The notes beneath the pieces are model-generated. The model was not told the DNA's origin and ran no database searches. It was given only the letters and a program-made list of their open reading frames with translations. From assembly GCA_036172665.1 (NCBI GenBank), contig CM069877.1:14714501-14778500 (forward strand): a stretch of DNA of 64,000 nt, written 5' to 3'. Made by a program: the position numbers and the translations under genes. The DNA comes from Prosopocoilus inquinatus. Its lineage: Eukaryota; Arthropoda; Insecta; Coleoptera; Lucanidae. Positions 22,835 through 33,214 of this stretch are shown here, piece by piece; position 1 is the first letter of the stretch, and every line of letters begins with the position of its first letter.

Positions 22835-23429
22835 TCACGACAGACACATCGGATTGATGACACAATCGACATCTTAACCAGGGCGAGATAGTTTTTTCCT
22901 CTGGATTTGAAAAGACAAGGAAAAGACGGCGTTCACGGCAGGTACTGGTCTATGTCAATTCAAGATAATGCGATTTGATTTATGCAATGCTCCGGCCACA
23001 TTGGAACGACTCATGGAATTGATATTGCGTGGGCTTAGCGAAAAGACTTACTTCGTATACTTAGATGTTGTGATTTTGGTTGTAAGAACCTTCAAAGAAC
23101 ACCTTGCAAATCTGACGAACGTCTTCCAGGGCGAGGACTGAAGACGTGGGGTGTTAAGAACTGGTCACCACCGAAAAATGTGCGTGATTTACGAAGTTTC
23201 TTGGAGCTTTGCACGTATTACAGACGAATTGTTAAGGACTGTGCGAAGACGGCGAAACCTCTACCTGCACTGACCGAAAAGAGCCACATTTTTCTGGAAT
23301 GAAGAGTGTCAAGAAGCTTTTAGCCCCCTAAATGATTTTCTAGTGACCGGTCCGATATTGTCTTATCCAAGAGCAGAGAGCAAGTTCATCATTGATAGTC
23401 AACCGTGTTACCGTTACCGCTGGCAACCG
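22835..23429 (+). pseudogene. Ty3/gypsy reverse transcriptase and RNase H start
   Basis: The plus strand reads RIDDTIDILTRA near 22,850, a MRFDLCNAPATLERLME-like block near 22,970, YFVYLDVVILVV near 23,045, and EHLANLTNVFQ near 23,100. Further on come RDLRSFLELCTYY and WNEECQEAFSPLNDF near 23,190-23,330, i.e. the thumb and tether. The catalytic YLDD box reads YLDV, so it would be inactive even if the frame were open; frame breaks occur near 23,140 and 23,270. The ORF stops abruptly where another repeat begins at 23,430, and the integrase resumes after it. Old, dead copy. Confidence 0.85.
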
Positions 23430-24308
23430 TGTTACCGTTCAATTTCTGCTCGACCGCTGTATTTTGCATTTCAGGTGGAATTTCGTCCTTGGCGCCGCAT
23501 GTTTTTTTTAAACACCAAGCGCAGTGGAATTCTTTCAAGAACTCTTTGCGTTTTGCTGACATGCTTTCGAAGTTTCCCTTGCATAGCAAATTTTCCCTGC
23601 GACATTAGGATAAGGCAAATGGATTTTGGAAGTTAATTTACGGCAAAGTTGATTCTTTATTTATCGTTTTAAGAGTTGCAAAATATGATGCAATATGATG
23701 AAATTCAAGGGTGTTCACAGGCTCGTCGATGCAGGAATTGATCCCTTGTATTTGGAGCCCATTGGTTGATGTTGACATAAGATTCTGCAGCGGTTGGTGT
23801 ACACATTTCGCCTCTTCTTTTTCTCATACTCCGTTTCTTTTCACGCGTTATTTCAAACCGAAATGAAAGGATCATTCCCGCTAATCCCATTGAAGTTACA
23901 GCACGTGTTGTCTGTGGAACCTGTTTTGATTAAGTGTGTTTTCCCAGTTTAGAGTGGTGAAAACTTAAGCGGCTAATTAGCCGGAGTATTGTGCTTCCTC
24001 AAGGATGACAAATGCCATTGCATTGTCCATTCCTGTTCCCCGAGTAGCCTTGTGAACAGGATTTATTTATTTATTTATTTATCTACGTATTTATTGGTGA
24101 ATCTATTTTTCTCGGCTGCTACTGCCTCGTTTATCTGCGACACCTTTTTCGGTGCCCTTTCACCGCCCTGTTTCTCCCCGTGCTTAGACGCAAGTACGTC
24201 AGCCCCGAAGCGTTGTCGATGTTACCCGATTGCACTAGGGCTAGCCGGCGACGCCGAAACGACTGTCACGGCGATCACTTGTGAATACCTGAGCAGGTAG
24301 GTAGCAAC
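23430..24308 (+). repeat. Interspersed repeat family L1R, copy inside gypsy
   Basis: Begins TGTTACCGTTCAATTTCT, the same as 52,285, and matches that copy through AAGATTCTGCAGCGGTTGGTG, GTGAACAGG and a terminal block CGACGCCGAAACG plus TCACGGCGATCACTTGT. The TGTTAC start and size suggest an LTR or LTR-derived element, but no inverted TAACA end was seen. The flanks GGCAACCG and AGCAACCG are a possible short target duplication. It sits between gypsy RT and integrase, so it inserted after the gypsy element. A (TTTA)n run lies at 24,058-24,082. Confidence 0.6.
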
Positions 24309-24689
24309 CGCGGAATTTGAGGCGGACTGTCGCAAAGTAAAGTTTGGTCGAAAGTCGAGTGGAACTACTGCATAACAAAAAAAGAAGCTTCTTGCTGTAG
24401 TGAAAACAACTGAGCATTTTCACACCTTTACGGTCAAAAGATTCAGAAAGAAAACAAGGAAGAGGTAATTCCCATCAAAAGGACTGGTATCATAGCAAAC
24501 GAAAAGACCATCAAGAGAGAGCAACGAGAAGGTCCTGAAATAAGGACCATAATTTAATAGAAAGAAAGAGAACGACGTTCAACCTTTCAATTTAGGAAAG
24601 AATCCAATGATCAAGACTTTTTGAGCATAATGGGATTCTCCGGACTTAAAGAATGGTTTTCTAATAAGAAAATCGGAATCACCTGATGG

Positions 24690-25490
24690 GAGTGAGATGA
24701 AAGATCAGCTAGTACTTCCAAGGGTAACAGCTGCTAAGGTCCTAGAAGATATTCATGGTCGCGGAATATTACTGCCTTACAACGTCGGTGCCCCATTCGA
24801 GCGGATTACCATTGATATAGCAGGGCCATTCTAGGAAGCCAAGCATGAAAATAAATACATGGCCAGAAGGTTATGCTTTGCCAAATCGAGAATCAATAAT
24901 GGTCGTAAACGATCGAGAACTTGAAAACAAGGTTTGGAGTACCATGGAGATCCATTTCGATCAAGGCAGGAGCTTTGAGGGACATATTTTCCAAGAATTC
25001 ATTCGGTTACTTGGCATTTTCCAAACACGAGCAACCTCTTTGCCATTTGCACCTACAATCAGATGGAATCGTGGAGCGGTTCAAGAAGACTCCGAAAAGA
25101 CATATGGCCAAAGCTTTTTCGAAAAACCAACGAGACTGGGATGAACATCTTCTCCTTTTCTTGATGGTGGATCGTTCTCAGAGCACGATATAACTTAACG
25201 AATACCATACAGTGTTACGTTTGGAAGGGAAATGTGTTTGCTTTGTGAGTGAGTATTCGCCAGATCTAGAACGCCGTTTAACTCACACTCACGAGTACGT
25301 GCGGCGTAACATTAATTTGGCGACCAATATAATGAAGATCCGCTACGACAAACTGCGCCTTGGGATAGAGCCTATTAAATTATTAACAGGATCAATGATG
25401 TGGTCTGCAGGATACAAAAGCTACTCCATGGTAAGGTGAAAGTGGGCCACATCGATTGGTTGGTCTCGTACTCTGTTCAGGACGCGTAGA
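24690..25490 (+). pseudogene. Ty3/gypsy integrase, frameshifted
   Basis: Begins with QLVLPRVTAAKVLEDIHG (zinc-binding/N-terminal part), then APFERITIDIAGPF with the first Asp of the catalytic core near 24,800. HFDQGRSFEGHIFQEF near 24,955 gives the second Asp, where the usual HSDQGR reads HFDQGR. QSDGIVERFKKTPKRHM near 25,065 holds the Glu, followed by NQRDWDEHLLLFLM. The C-terminal KLLHGKVKVGHIDWLV block ends near 25,475. Multiple frame changes. The reading order and strand agree with the RT fragment upstream and the LTR downstream, so all are one element. Role: strand transfer of cDNA into the genome. Confidence 0.85.
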
Positions 25491-25785
25491 ACTAAGCATA
25501 CGACATTCGAGTGTTACAGCGTTGGGCTCGGGGCGCCCAGGTACTTCGCCGGCCTTTGCGGGAAGAGTTGTCGGGGGCGTTTGGATTTTATCGCAGGCAG
25601 TTTCGGAAAAGCGGAACATTCCCGTGCGTAGGCGAAGACTCAGGACTTTTCTCCGCGTATCTAGAACTGAGTGCATTCACTATAAAAACAAATCAGGCGC
25701 TGCCGGGACAATTCTTATTTAGAAGCAAGGCATACGAGCATCGTGGAGCTATAATCGGCGACATAGTAGTGTCACGAGGGTTAAG

Positions 25786-26260
25786 TGTTATGGAACACCT
25801 ATACATAATATTTTATAATTGTTTTGCCGAGCATCTTGCTGAGTCGTCAATATAATGATGCGATTGACCTCGGGTTGATCGAGTTGGCAATTGCCTGGAT
25901 GGCGACGACTCAGGAAGGTGTGCGCCAGCAGTAAAGCGTGCCGAATAAAGATTTGGAAAAAGACGATGGAGCTTTCCTTCAACTCGGTCCTTTTCGCTGC
26001 TACGGACGACGCCCGGAGAAGGTAAGCCACACATACTTTTTCTTCTTCTTTTATCTTTGGGCGGGAGGACGACACGGGCCAGCTTCTACTGAGCTACCTT
26101 CCCCCTTTTAACAAAGCGCCGCTACCTTTCAAGGCGAAGAAGTACGAGTTGTTAAAGTAAGTGTATTTCTGGTGTATTCTGTTGTTTAGATAATCGTGAT
26201 ATTAATAAAGAGTTTAAGATTAGTTGCCGAGTATTATTTGCGAACTCCGCAGTCGTAACA
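25786..26260 (+). mobile_element. 3' LTR of the gypsy element
   Basis: A 475-bp block starting TGTTATGGAACACC and ending CGCAGTCGTAACA, giving the expected TGTTA...TAACA ends. It contains AATAAAG and later AATAAAGAG polyadenylation-type signals. It lies about 300 bp downstream of the integrase end, after a short purine-rich GAGGGTTAAG stretch in the position of a polypurine tract. The partner 5' LTR is not in the window. Confidence 0.75.
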
Positions 26261-27284
26261 ATGGTTTTGTGTCGACTTTTGTAAATTCAATAAAGTTACT
26301 ATTAGAGATACTTAGCCTCTGCCATACGTTTCGAATACTTTAGACATGCTAAATATTTGACGTCCTTAAATACCAAATCCGCCTATGGGCAAACCCCTGT
26401 TACAAAAGACTCTAGCAATGCACTGTCCCAAAGAGAACCTCTCTCTTCGCCGATGAGCAAGTTTTGGGGAAAACAAATTAAGGACGACGTGTTGACCGGG
26501 TCATCTCCGACAACGAATAAGAAACCAACACCATAAGTGCTTGAAATTTATTTTGGGCGTGCCGTCCTAATTGATAATATACAACGTGTCCCAAAAACTC
26601 GGTTACTTGCTAATTACATTCGTGTTTATAATTTTAAGTGCAGTAGAACCTGAGTCGTTGTGAAATTAATTGAGGCCTTCGAATAGCTAATAGCAATATC
26701 GATGATCGTTTCATTTACAGTTAAATATTACTTAACTAAAAAAATAGTAAACAACTTTTTATTTGTTTTCTAAAGCAATAAATTGCTAGCAGTTTAGTTT
26801 CTTTATTAAATTTATGCGACCTACCACCTTTTCGCGTGTTAGTAAAAGAAGAGACACGTTAGAGAGGGGATCCGTACGTAGAGATAAGCGTTTCTGATTA
26901 AGGAGGAATCCCATTGGACAATTTATCTCTGACGCCCCTAAACAATTATCGTCGAAGATCGACCCACGACCCAATTCTCCACTCGAGCGGGAATTCCACC
27001 TATAACAACTCACTTTCTTACTATTTTCCATCTGTGTCGTAATTTTGTCTAAGTTTCTAGGTAGGTGCAAAGAGCAGGTAACACTTTCAAGGAAGAGAAT
27101 CCATCGTCTTATCATCAGGCATTCAATTCTGCAAAATCTTCGCAACGAATGGAAGACTGAATTCGCTGATGAAACCCGATTCCGGGATTTGATGTCGTGA
27201 CGCCTGTCAAACGTAGGTAGGTACATAAAAAGAAAAGAGTAGGTGATAAATACGTCAGTTTACAAAGCATAACTAATGGCGAAA
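26261..27284. other. Unassigned DNA, possibly decayed retroelement
   Basis: A 146-residue minus-strand frame (26,786-27,226) is rich in Arg, Ser and Leu and is not recognised; it may be the antisense of decayed copia sequence, since copia reverse transcriptase begins at 27,285 on the plus strand. No other gene. Confidence 0.35.
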
Positions 27285-27590
27285 GAATTCAGCCAAAGAA
27301 AAGGTATACATTGCGATGAAGTCTGCGCTCCTATTTCTAGTTTTGAAAAAACAACGTCTGCTAGTCGCAGCTAGCGTGGAGAAGGGATGCCTTATTAACG
27401 GATAGATTCATAGTAATTTAAAGGAAACCGTTTACATGGTGCAACCGCAGGGTTTCATACAAAGTGACCAAAAGAAACACGTTTGTAAATTGAGGAAATC
27501 ATTTTAACGGACTCAAAACAAAGCGGCAGATGCTCAAATGATCACTCGCATAAATGTTTGACGAACAAGGGATTTGTTCGTAGACGCTTT
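27285..27590 (+). pseudogene. Ty1/copia reverse transcriptase fragment
   Basis: Plus-strand translation gives QRKGIHCDEVCAPISS, then, after frame breaks, VYMVQPQGFIQ and KKHVCKL, and a QSGRC...KCLTNKGFV block. These correspond to the conserved start of copia RT (usually KG-x-DY-x-E-x-FAPV, VYM-x-QP-x-GF, KSLYGLKQ). The catalytic YVDD box is not visible. About 300 bp survive; no LTRs were identified. Confidence 0.75.
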
Positions 27591-27599
27591 TGTTTATGA

Positions 27600-28771
27600 G
27601 CTCAAAACCAAGAATGGAAAGGCAATACTGACAATAATAGTGGAAGAGTGCAAAATAAACTTCAGTTGCATTAAGCACGATGGAGGCTTTGGGGATCAAA
27701 TAGCTAACTGGGGTGATGATGGAATGGGAAAGATTTTTTTCTGGAAGAACTCGAACCCAACGTCTATGCCAGTATTCGAGGTGATGGGAAGAGGGGCAGG
27801 GGGGGGGATCATGCAACCCCCTACTCGGCGAACGAGGAGATTGTACGCAACCGCTTTCTAAATTTGCTTAATTGATTTATTTTGTTGCATGTTTTTTTTG
27901 CCTCTAGTAACATCAGAAATTAATTTGCGAAGAAAGGAATCTAAGCCAAAGACCAACGAGGATCCTCCAAGTTAGTAATGCAGGGTTTTCCGAAATTCTT
28001 TCACTTGCGGAGCCATGGACTTGTTGTTTTGTGAATTTTGTGGTAGACTGATTGCTTTTATCTCTTTGTCTTTACTAAGGGTTGTAGCTTGTCTGTCTAA
28101 TTTACCTGGGCTTATTACTTTAGTTTTCTTCCAGAGTTGCTTTGCATCTTATTTGCAGTAATGTCAGGCGAGAAATTCAACTTACCTTACACAAGAAGTT
28201 TTCATTTGGTTATCCGTGAGGGGATTGCAAAACTGTATCCTATTTTCGGCCAGGAAAATATTTCATCGATAACTAAAGATGGGAACACATCTTGAACGGT
28301 GGGTGATCTCCTTTGGCATCCCCGCTGCTCTTGATCGAAAAATCAATTTGTTTCGACTTACGCTCGCCAAGTGCAAGAAAAATAAAGAAGGGAGAAGACC
28401 ACTAAGGTCACTGGAGCCAAACCATTTTGAAATTAGACCAAAGTTAGAAGACTAGCCTCTGATCAGGAAGTCAACATCTTTCTTCTGATGTCAGCTAAAG
28501 GCAAAAGGAAAAGGAAGTAAGGAAAAGGACGGCTGAAACCAAACCATTTTGGATTAGGGCTGAATTAGAAAAACCAGCCGACTTTATTCATCCGAAACCA
28601 AATCTCTGTGAAATTCTTACAAAAAAGGGGCAACTAAAGCAACCCGTGGAAGGTAATCAACCGATCTGAACATGGAAGCTCCCAGCAAACGAAGAAACCA
28701 AAATAGAAGCAGGATTTGGTGTACCTACATATTTCGTACACCATAAAAAGCAACTATTTTGAATACACAAA
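27600..28771. other. Gene-free DNA with degenerate direct repeat
   Basis: No gene supported. A diverged direct repeat of about 115 bp is visible: GCCAAACCATTTTGAAATTAG near 28,420 and ACCAAACCATTTTGGATTAG near 28,538, each followed by a TTAGAA-ACCAGC-like block. The interval lies downstream of the MIC13 polyadenylation signal. Confidence 0.45.
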
Positions 28772-28776
28772 AAGAT

Positions 28777-28782
28777 TTTATT
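28777..28782 (-). terminator. AATAAA signal of the MIC13 gene
   Basis: On the minus strand AATAAA lies about 90 bases beyond the MIC13 stop codon, in GATGAAATAAAATC, the expected place for cleavage and polyadenylation. Confidence 0.65.
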
Positions 28783-28871
28783 TCATCCTCGCAATTTTCA
28801 ATAATTGAAAATTATCACCAAGATTAAATATTTCACCGACTCCTCGGATTGTTCGTCTTCGTCTTCCGAGC

Positions 28872-29684
28872 TCACTTTTTTTGCTTCTCCTTACAGGCTT
28901 CGATCCTAGCCGCTCTATCGCTCTGGCCTGAATCGTCTTTCCCCTTCTGGAAGAGGGCGCCCACGTAAGAGGGGAAATGCGCCAGCACGTCGAACACCCT
29001 CACGACCGCCGAGTTCCACTTCTCCTTGAACTTGTATACTGTCTGCTCAGTACTCGGCGACCTCGCGCAGGGGTCACCCCCTACAACAGGTATTTCAGGC
29101 TCCTAGGGGGGAAAAGCAATTTAGATTTTGAACTCGATCAAAGCAGACCTGACTTACTTCACACATTAGCTCAATTTCCGCTTCGCACACTTCGGAAATC
29201 TTCTTCTTCCTGCGCTTGGCCGCCTCGGGACAGAATGTTTCGCAGAAGGAAATGTAAATCTCCTCGGTCTGTTCGGAATCTCCCCACAAGCCTATGCAGT
29301 ACGTCCAGTAAACCAAGCCTCCAGCTATGGCCACCTTGATTCCGAACCACACCAATCCCGTTAATAATCCGAAGAGCCCCAGAGACCTCTTCCCCATTGG
29401 GGGGCAAGAACACATTTTGGGAGGGCACATCTTTTTCAGCTCGGCTCCGGTGCAGATGCGGATTCTCTTGGCCGGTACGGATGCGATCTCTGCAGAGAAA
29501 CGGAGTCTCACAAAAAGTACATTAATGGGCGGGGGGAAGACTTACGCGGGATGACGCAGTCAGAACCAGTCGACTCCTCAGAGCAGTCTTTCTTCTTCTC
29601 ATAGACCAGCAGATTCGTCTTCTTCACGCATTTCTTCTTGGCGAGCTTTGTCGCTTGGTTAATGCACACTCGGGATTTGTCCAT
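28872..29684 (-). CDS. MICOS complex subunit MIC13/QIL1 homologue, three exons
   Basis: A spliced gene: exons 29,684-29,546, 29,489-29,158 and 29,102-28,872. Both introns have GTAAGT donors and pyrimidine-rich AG acceptors; phases agree and the total is 233 residues plus stop. Start: ATG in GAAATGG; the open frame further upstream has no ATG. Residues about 83-110 form one glycine-rich membrane segment (GLLTGLVWFGIKVAIAGGLVYWT), shown here in pieces: GLVWFGIKVAIAGGLVYW, then GLWGDSEQTEEIY, the hallmark of MIC13/QIL1. A KFKEKWNSAVVRVF block near 182-195 matches the conserved C-terminal Trp-Asn region. Known role: an inner-membrane subunit bridging MIC60 and MIC10 subcomplexes at crista junctions. 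Odd: family members are usually about 110-130 residues; this one has an ~80-residue basic, Cys-rich N-terminus (CPPKMCSCPP at 68-77) and a Cys-rich insert at 129-168. Could be a diverged paralogue. Confidence 0.78.
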
Positions 29685-30770
29685 TTCGATGCGGAAAGTC
29701 GCATAATTTTCACGTAAATTTCGACGACGAGAAGTTTTTGACAGAAACGCGCGACCTGGAGGTGACAATTTTCAAAAAGTCTGTCATCGTGACTTGATTA
29801 TTTATTGGATGACAAGGCATCGTACGTTTGATTGTAAAAGTTCTGTGTGTAAAAGTGTGTTTAGAGGTAACTCAAGGTATCTCAAGGCTACGCAAGAGTA
29901 AAACATGATAACTGGGGTCCCCCTCTCTTCCCTACTAGGAACTATCCATTACCAACGAATGTTGTGGACTTCGCTACTACCTCTACTGATGGTAGCCATC
30001 CAAAAAAAAAACTAATGAATGGCCTTAGAATGGAACCTGATTATAATCAGATTCTAAAAGCAGGAATGAGCGCAATGTTCAAGCACATTTTATGCAATAC
30101 GATCGTCTCTTGTAAACTATTACAGTGATTAAAGGAAGACAAAACATGTTGTAGATTGTTATCGTTGTTGATTATCTTGAAGGAAATCGAATACTCTGTT
30201 AGCCTGAAATATGTAGCTCGTTTTATTATGTTGATTTCATAAATTCGATATGTGTACGCTTTCTATCAGCGTCGCCCGTCTCTGCCGAGGCGTACAGCGT
30301 CGCCTACGTGTTTCATGAATTTAAAGTTGGAAATAAAATACGAAATGGTGTGTTGAAGGCGACGATAAGGACCGCGCGACTGTGAATCTGCGACGACGGC
30401 GGTTTTTCGGACGCAATTCTTAACCAGATGCACCCTTTTTGGCTTGTTCTGGCTTGGAATAAATACGCGTAAGTAAATTGTTGACCTCCTACTCTTCTAC
30501 CATTTTTAATATTAAAAAAAAATAGTTGCCTTTGTATATAACATTTTTTTATTGAATTGTGTAAGAAACCGGAATTTCTTATGTTTTTTTTACATGCAAT
30601 TTCGTACAGGAAAAAATAATTTATTATTTAAAATTCAACTACAGAAATGAACGGTACGTAAATACAACGTAGTGCAAGAAGAAGTTAGGTTACCTCGAGT
30701 TGGGCAGGCACATCTATACGGCTGGCACAGACCGTGCAGGATAAACGAGATCCCTAGTTTGTATTTTTTG
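29685..30770. other. Upstream of MIC13; no further gene
   Basis: Holds the presumed MIC13 promoter side (about 29,690-29,900), but no clear TATA or initiator was identified. Further right, TTTTTAATATTAAAAAAA at about 30,503 followed by GTAAGAAACCGGAATTT is a short repeat shared with two sites at 35.5-35.7 kb. No coding sequence. Confidence 0.4.
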
Positions 30771-31520
30771 CTTATATCCAAAAGAGCGCAACAGGTCGTT
30801 TAGATAGCAAAATTAATACCGCCAGACAAGCGAACACGGAAAATAAAACGACATCCAAGGATGGTACAATCTCGAAGTCTTTTCTTACATTCATTTCAAT
30901 TAGGTAATACAGAAAATAAGTTCCTATTTAACTTGTATTGTGTATGCAAGTCTCACTTTAATAAATCCGAATATAATTATGCCCTTTCTTTACAGAACGA
31001 AGGCCGCATCCGTTGATACTTGCAGGCGGTTGGAAAATGTGACCATTCAGAAGGACGTCCATACATCCACTTCGACGAAGAAAGATACTAAATTCGCATA
31101 CGGTTTATAATACATATACACATTCCGTATTGCTAATTTCAATGCATGTATAGTCATTTTTTACACAACTAAGGGTTGCATTCGTTGTTATCAAGTCTCG
31201 ACTGAAAAAGTGACTGTTCAGCAAGTGCTTTCGGGAGCTAGAGAGCAATCAAGTAATCAAGAATAGGAGTGGACAAAATAAACTCATCCGACGTTCAGGA
31301 TTCAAGTTGAAAGAAATCAGAAGTAACATTGCGATGTACGAGAATAACCTACGAAAAGGATTAAAAATTGCCTAAATTAGAAAACCAAACAAAAAGAGAG
31401 GTTAACTGAGCAAAAAATCCGAAAATGACACCAAAAGGAAGGAATGATACTTAAAAACACAGTAGTGTGCGTCTAGCTTCGAAGTAAAATGTACTTCCAC
31501 GATGGTACGTCCAAAAGAAA
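30771..31520 (+). repeat. Composite repeat C165, complete unit
   Basis: A dispersed ~750-bp unit with the order: leader (TTATATCCAAAAGAGCGCAAC), monomer A (box GGAAAATGTGACCATTCAG at ~31,034), monomer B (box GAAAAAGTGACTGTTCAG at ~31,204), then a trailer ending near GGTACGTCCAAAAGAAA. The two boxes are 170 bp apart. Monomer A carries TTTCTTTACAG before GAACGAAGG, monomer B TTTTTTACACAA in the same place. Other copies are at 34.1-34.7 and 40.6-42.0 kb. Non-coding. Confidence 0.75.
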
Positions 31521-31529
31521 TCAATAATA

Positions 31530-31600
31530 ATAAAGATGCCTTTATTAACAGCGAATGCGAATGATAACAATATAATTCCAATATAATAAATAAAATGCAT
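31530..31600 (-). repeat. LINE 3' tail remnant
   Basis: On the minus strand the sequence reads TTAATAAAGGCATC followed by TTTATTATTATT, resembling the AATAAA plus (ATT)n tail of the CR1-type LINE at 7.6 kb. Only about 70 bp remain. Confidence 0.4.
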
Positions 31601-31602
31601 AC

Positions 31603-31815
31603 TGTTACGGTGATTTCCTGGCCATCCTTATTGTTGTCGAGTAAGCCTTCGGCCGCGCCGTACTTCCGGGTTCGGCGTGTTGCTACCCGTCGCGAGCTTA
31701 TTCGAATTTTTCTAGTGCGCGACTCCTTGTGCGTTGTGTTGGGAAGCGGACGTTTGCAAGTTGATTAATAAAATGAGTTTTGGAACGAATTTAATGTTAT
31801 AGACTTTTGGATTTG
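31603..31815 (+). mobile_element. Possible LTR with primer-site-like sequence
   Basis: TGTTACGGTGATTTCC opens a ~200-bp GC-richer block with AATAAAATG near 31,770, followed by TTTGGTGACCCGACCG at 31,811. A TTTGGTGACCC string right after an LTR is common in insect BEL/Pao-type elements. Downstream, CAATCATGGTAGGTACTT near 31,942 looks like a start codon fused to a splice donor. No gag or pol follows, so it would be a solo or 5' LTR with leader. The exact LTR end is not fixed. Confidence 0.4.
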
Positions 31816-32651
31816 GTGACCCGACCGTCTTCCACGTAGTTACCTCGCTTCGTTGTTTGATTGCCTACTGCCTGCGGGGCCATTTCGACGGGAGTTACTT
31901 TTAGCGTGGGAATTTACGTTCTGAGGCGTGCTTTACCATCAATCATGGTAGGTACTTCCTGTTGTCCCATATTTTTTTGTTACTCGCCTGTTTCCACGGG
32001 TGTTTTTTCTTTGTTCAAGATTGTATTATACGGTTAATTCCTTCTTTCTAACGACACGGGGGCTATTAATCCATCTTTCTTGCCCGCCGGCAATGAGAAA
32101 CCACGCGCATGCTCGTTTGTTCCGCTTAAAACAGCGCGGACGATTGCTATTTTCTCCACGTGCCTTCTTTAGAAAATTTTTGAGAAGGTAGATCGAGCTT
32201 TGCAACCTCTTCTTCCATTTGTTCCTATTGTTCCGGAGGGATGTTAAGAATCTACAAGTAAGAACTTTCCTTTTCTTATTTTACCTGTCCGCGGAATTCG
32301 CGTGACGTCACCTTCCCGGAAGTTCGATCTACCGTAGGCGTAGAGTTGGGAGCTGTGCTGCGTAGGTTTCGCCGCGTAATTGGCGAGGAGGGTCGTGCTT
32401 TGGGGTGTACGCCGGTTTCTGGTTCACATTATTATTTTATTTGTGAGGTAGGTATATTTACCGATTGTGACATTTTGGGCACGCTACTTTCACTCTGCCT
32501 GTTTTTGCAATTTTATCTTTACCTTTTACGTTATTGATTGTTTGAATTTTTAGTTCCTTCACAACGTGAACGTGAGAGTAATTCTTGATAGCTTTCGGCT
32601 TTGTGTTTCACGCAATAAGTTTATGTGTGTTTTTGCTGGTTTATTGATGTA
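31816..32651. other. Leader-like GC-mixed DNA, no gene
   Basis: Downstream of the LTR-like block. It contains donor-like GTAGGT and GTAAGA strings but no recognised protein. Frames at 32,000-32,191 and 32,346-32,537 are unassigned. A copy of this region elsewhere would be needed to call it retroelement. Confidence 0.35.
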
Positions 32652-32901
32652 CAGTTGCGGCCTTTGAAAACTAGTACACTTTGACAAATACAATTTTTCG
32701 GCGGTGTAAATTTATCCTAAATCTGAAGTTTCTAAACATCAAGGAACGTCACTCAAATCACTCTAAATCCTACTGTGGATTTGTCAAATTTGACACTGAC
32801 ACCAAAGTGATACATGAAGGTTTGATTTACACATTACAAAACTACGAATTTTTTTCAATGATGTCAGTTCTCAGTGTACCAGTTTTCAGGGGCCGTAACT
32901 G
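32652..32901. mobile_element. Tc1/mariner-type MITE, TA-flanked
   Basis: A 250-bp element bounded by TA on both sides. The left end CAGTTGCGGCCTTTGAAAAC matches the inverted right end CAGTTACGGCCCCTGAAAAC, and the match runs on through CTRGTACAC (about 28 bp with four differences). The CAGT start and TA duplication are typical of Tc1/mariner MITEs. The 77-residue frame inside is not a known protein. Confidence 0.85.
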
Positions 32902-33058
32902 TACATATTTGTAAGCAAGAACGAGAGTACTCACGCCATTGCGGTCTTTGCATTCGGTTTGGGCCTTGTATTATTATGGAATTCTCCTAATACAACATTC
33001 TTCGAATACCTCACTAGAGGGCGTGAATTGTTGACCAACTTTAGAGACCCTATAATAA

Positions 33059-33211
33059 GAGTCTGGACAAGTTTTGATTGGCGCCGCCAAATTATATCAC
33101 AAATCCAAACTTGACAATTGTCAAGCGTAACAGGCGAGAAGGTAACACCGTTTGTACCTTCCCAATCATAGCTAATTGTTGTGATATAACATGACGGTAT
33201 TGCCCAGATTC
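33059..33211. mobile_element. Possible Harbinger-type MITE, TAA-flanked
   Basis: A 153-bp palindromic element. The ends GAGTCTGGACAA and, inverted, GAATCTGGGCAA are flanked by TAA on both sides (33,056-33,058 and 33,212-33,214), the target type used by PIF/Harbinger elements. Inner arms share TTATATCACAA. A small central hairpin (GAAGGTAACACC / GTTTGTACCTTC) is present. Confidence 0.55.
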
Positions 33212-33214
33212 TAA

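Noticed and set aside
26786..27226. 146-codon minus-strand frame as a host gene
   Set aside because: No recognisable motif, no start context, and it lies next to copia and gypsy debris on the opposite strand.
28977..29554. Plus-strand frames of 120 and 75 codons
   Set aside because: They are antisense to the MIC13 exons, cross both introns and resemble no protein.
29508..29768. Longer N-terminus for MIC13 beginning upstream of its ATG
   Set aside because: The upstream open frame begins with TTG, not ATG; the first ATG with good context is at 29,684.
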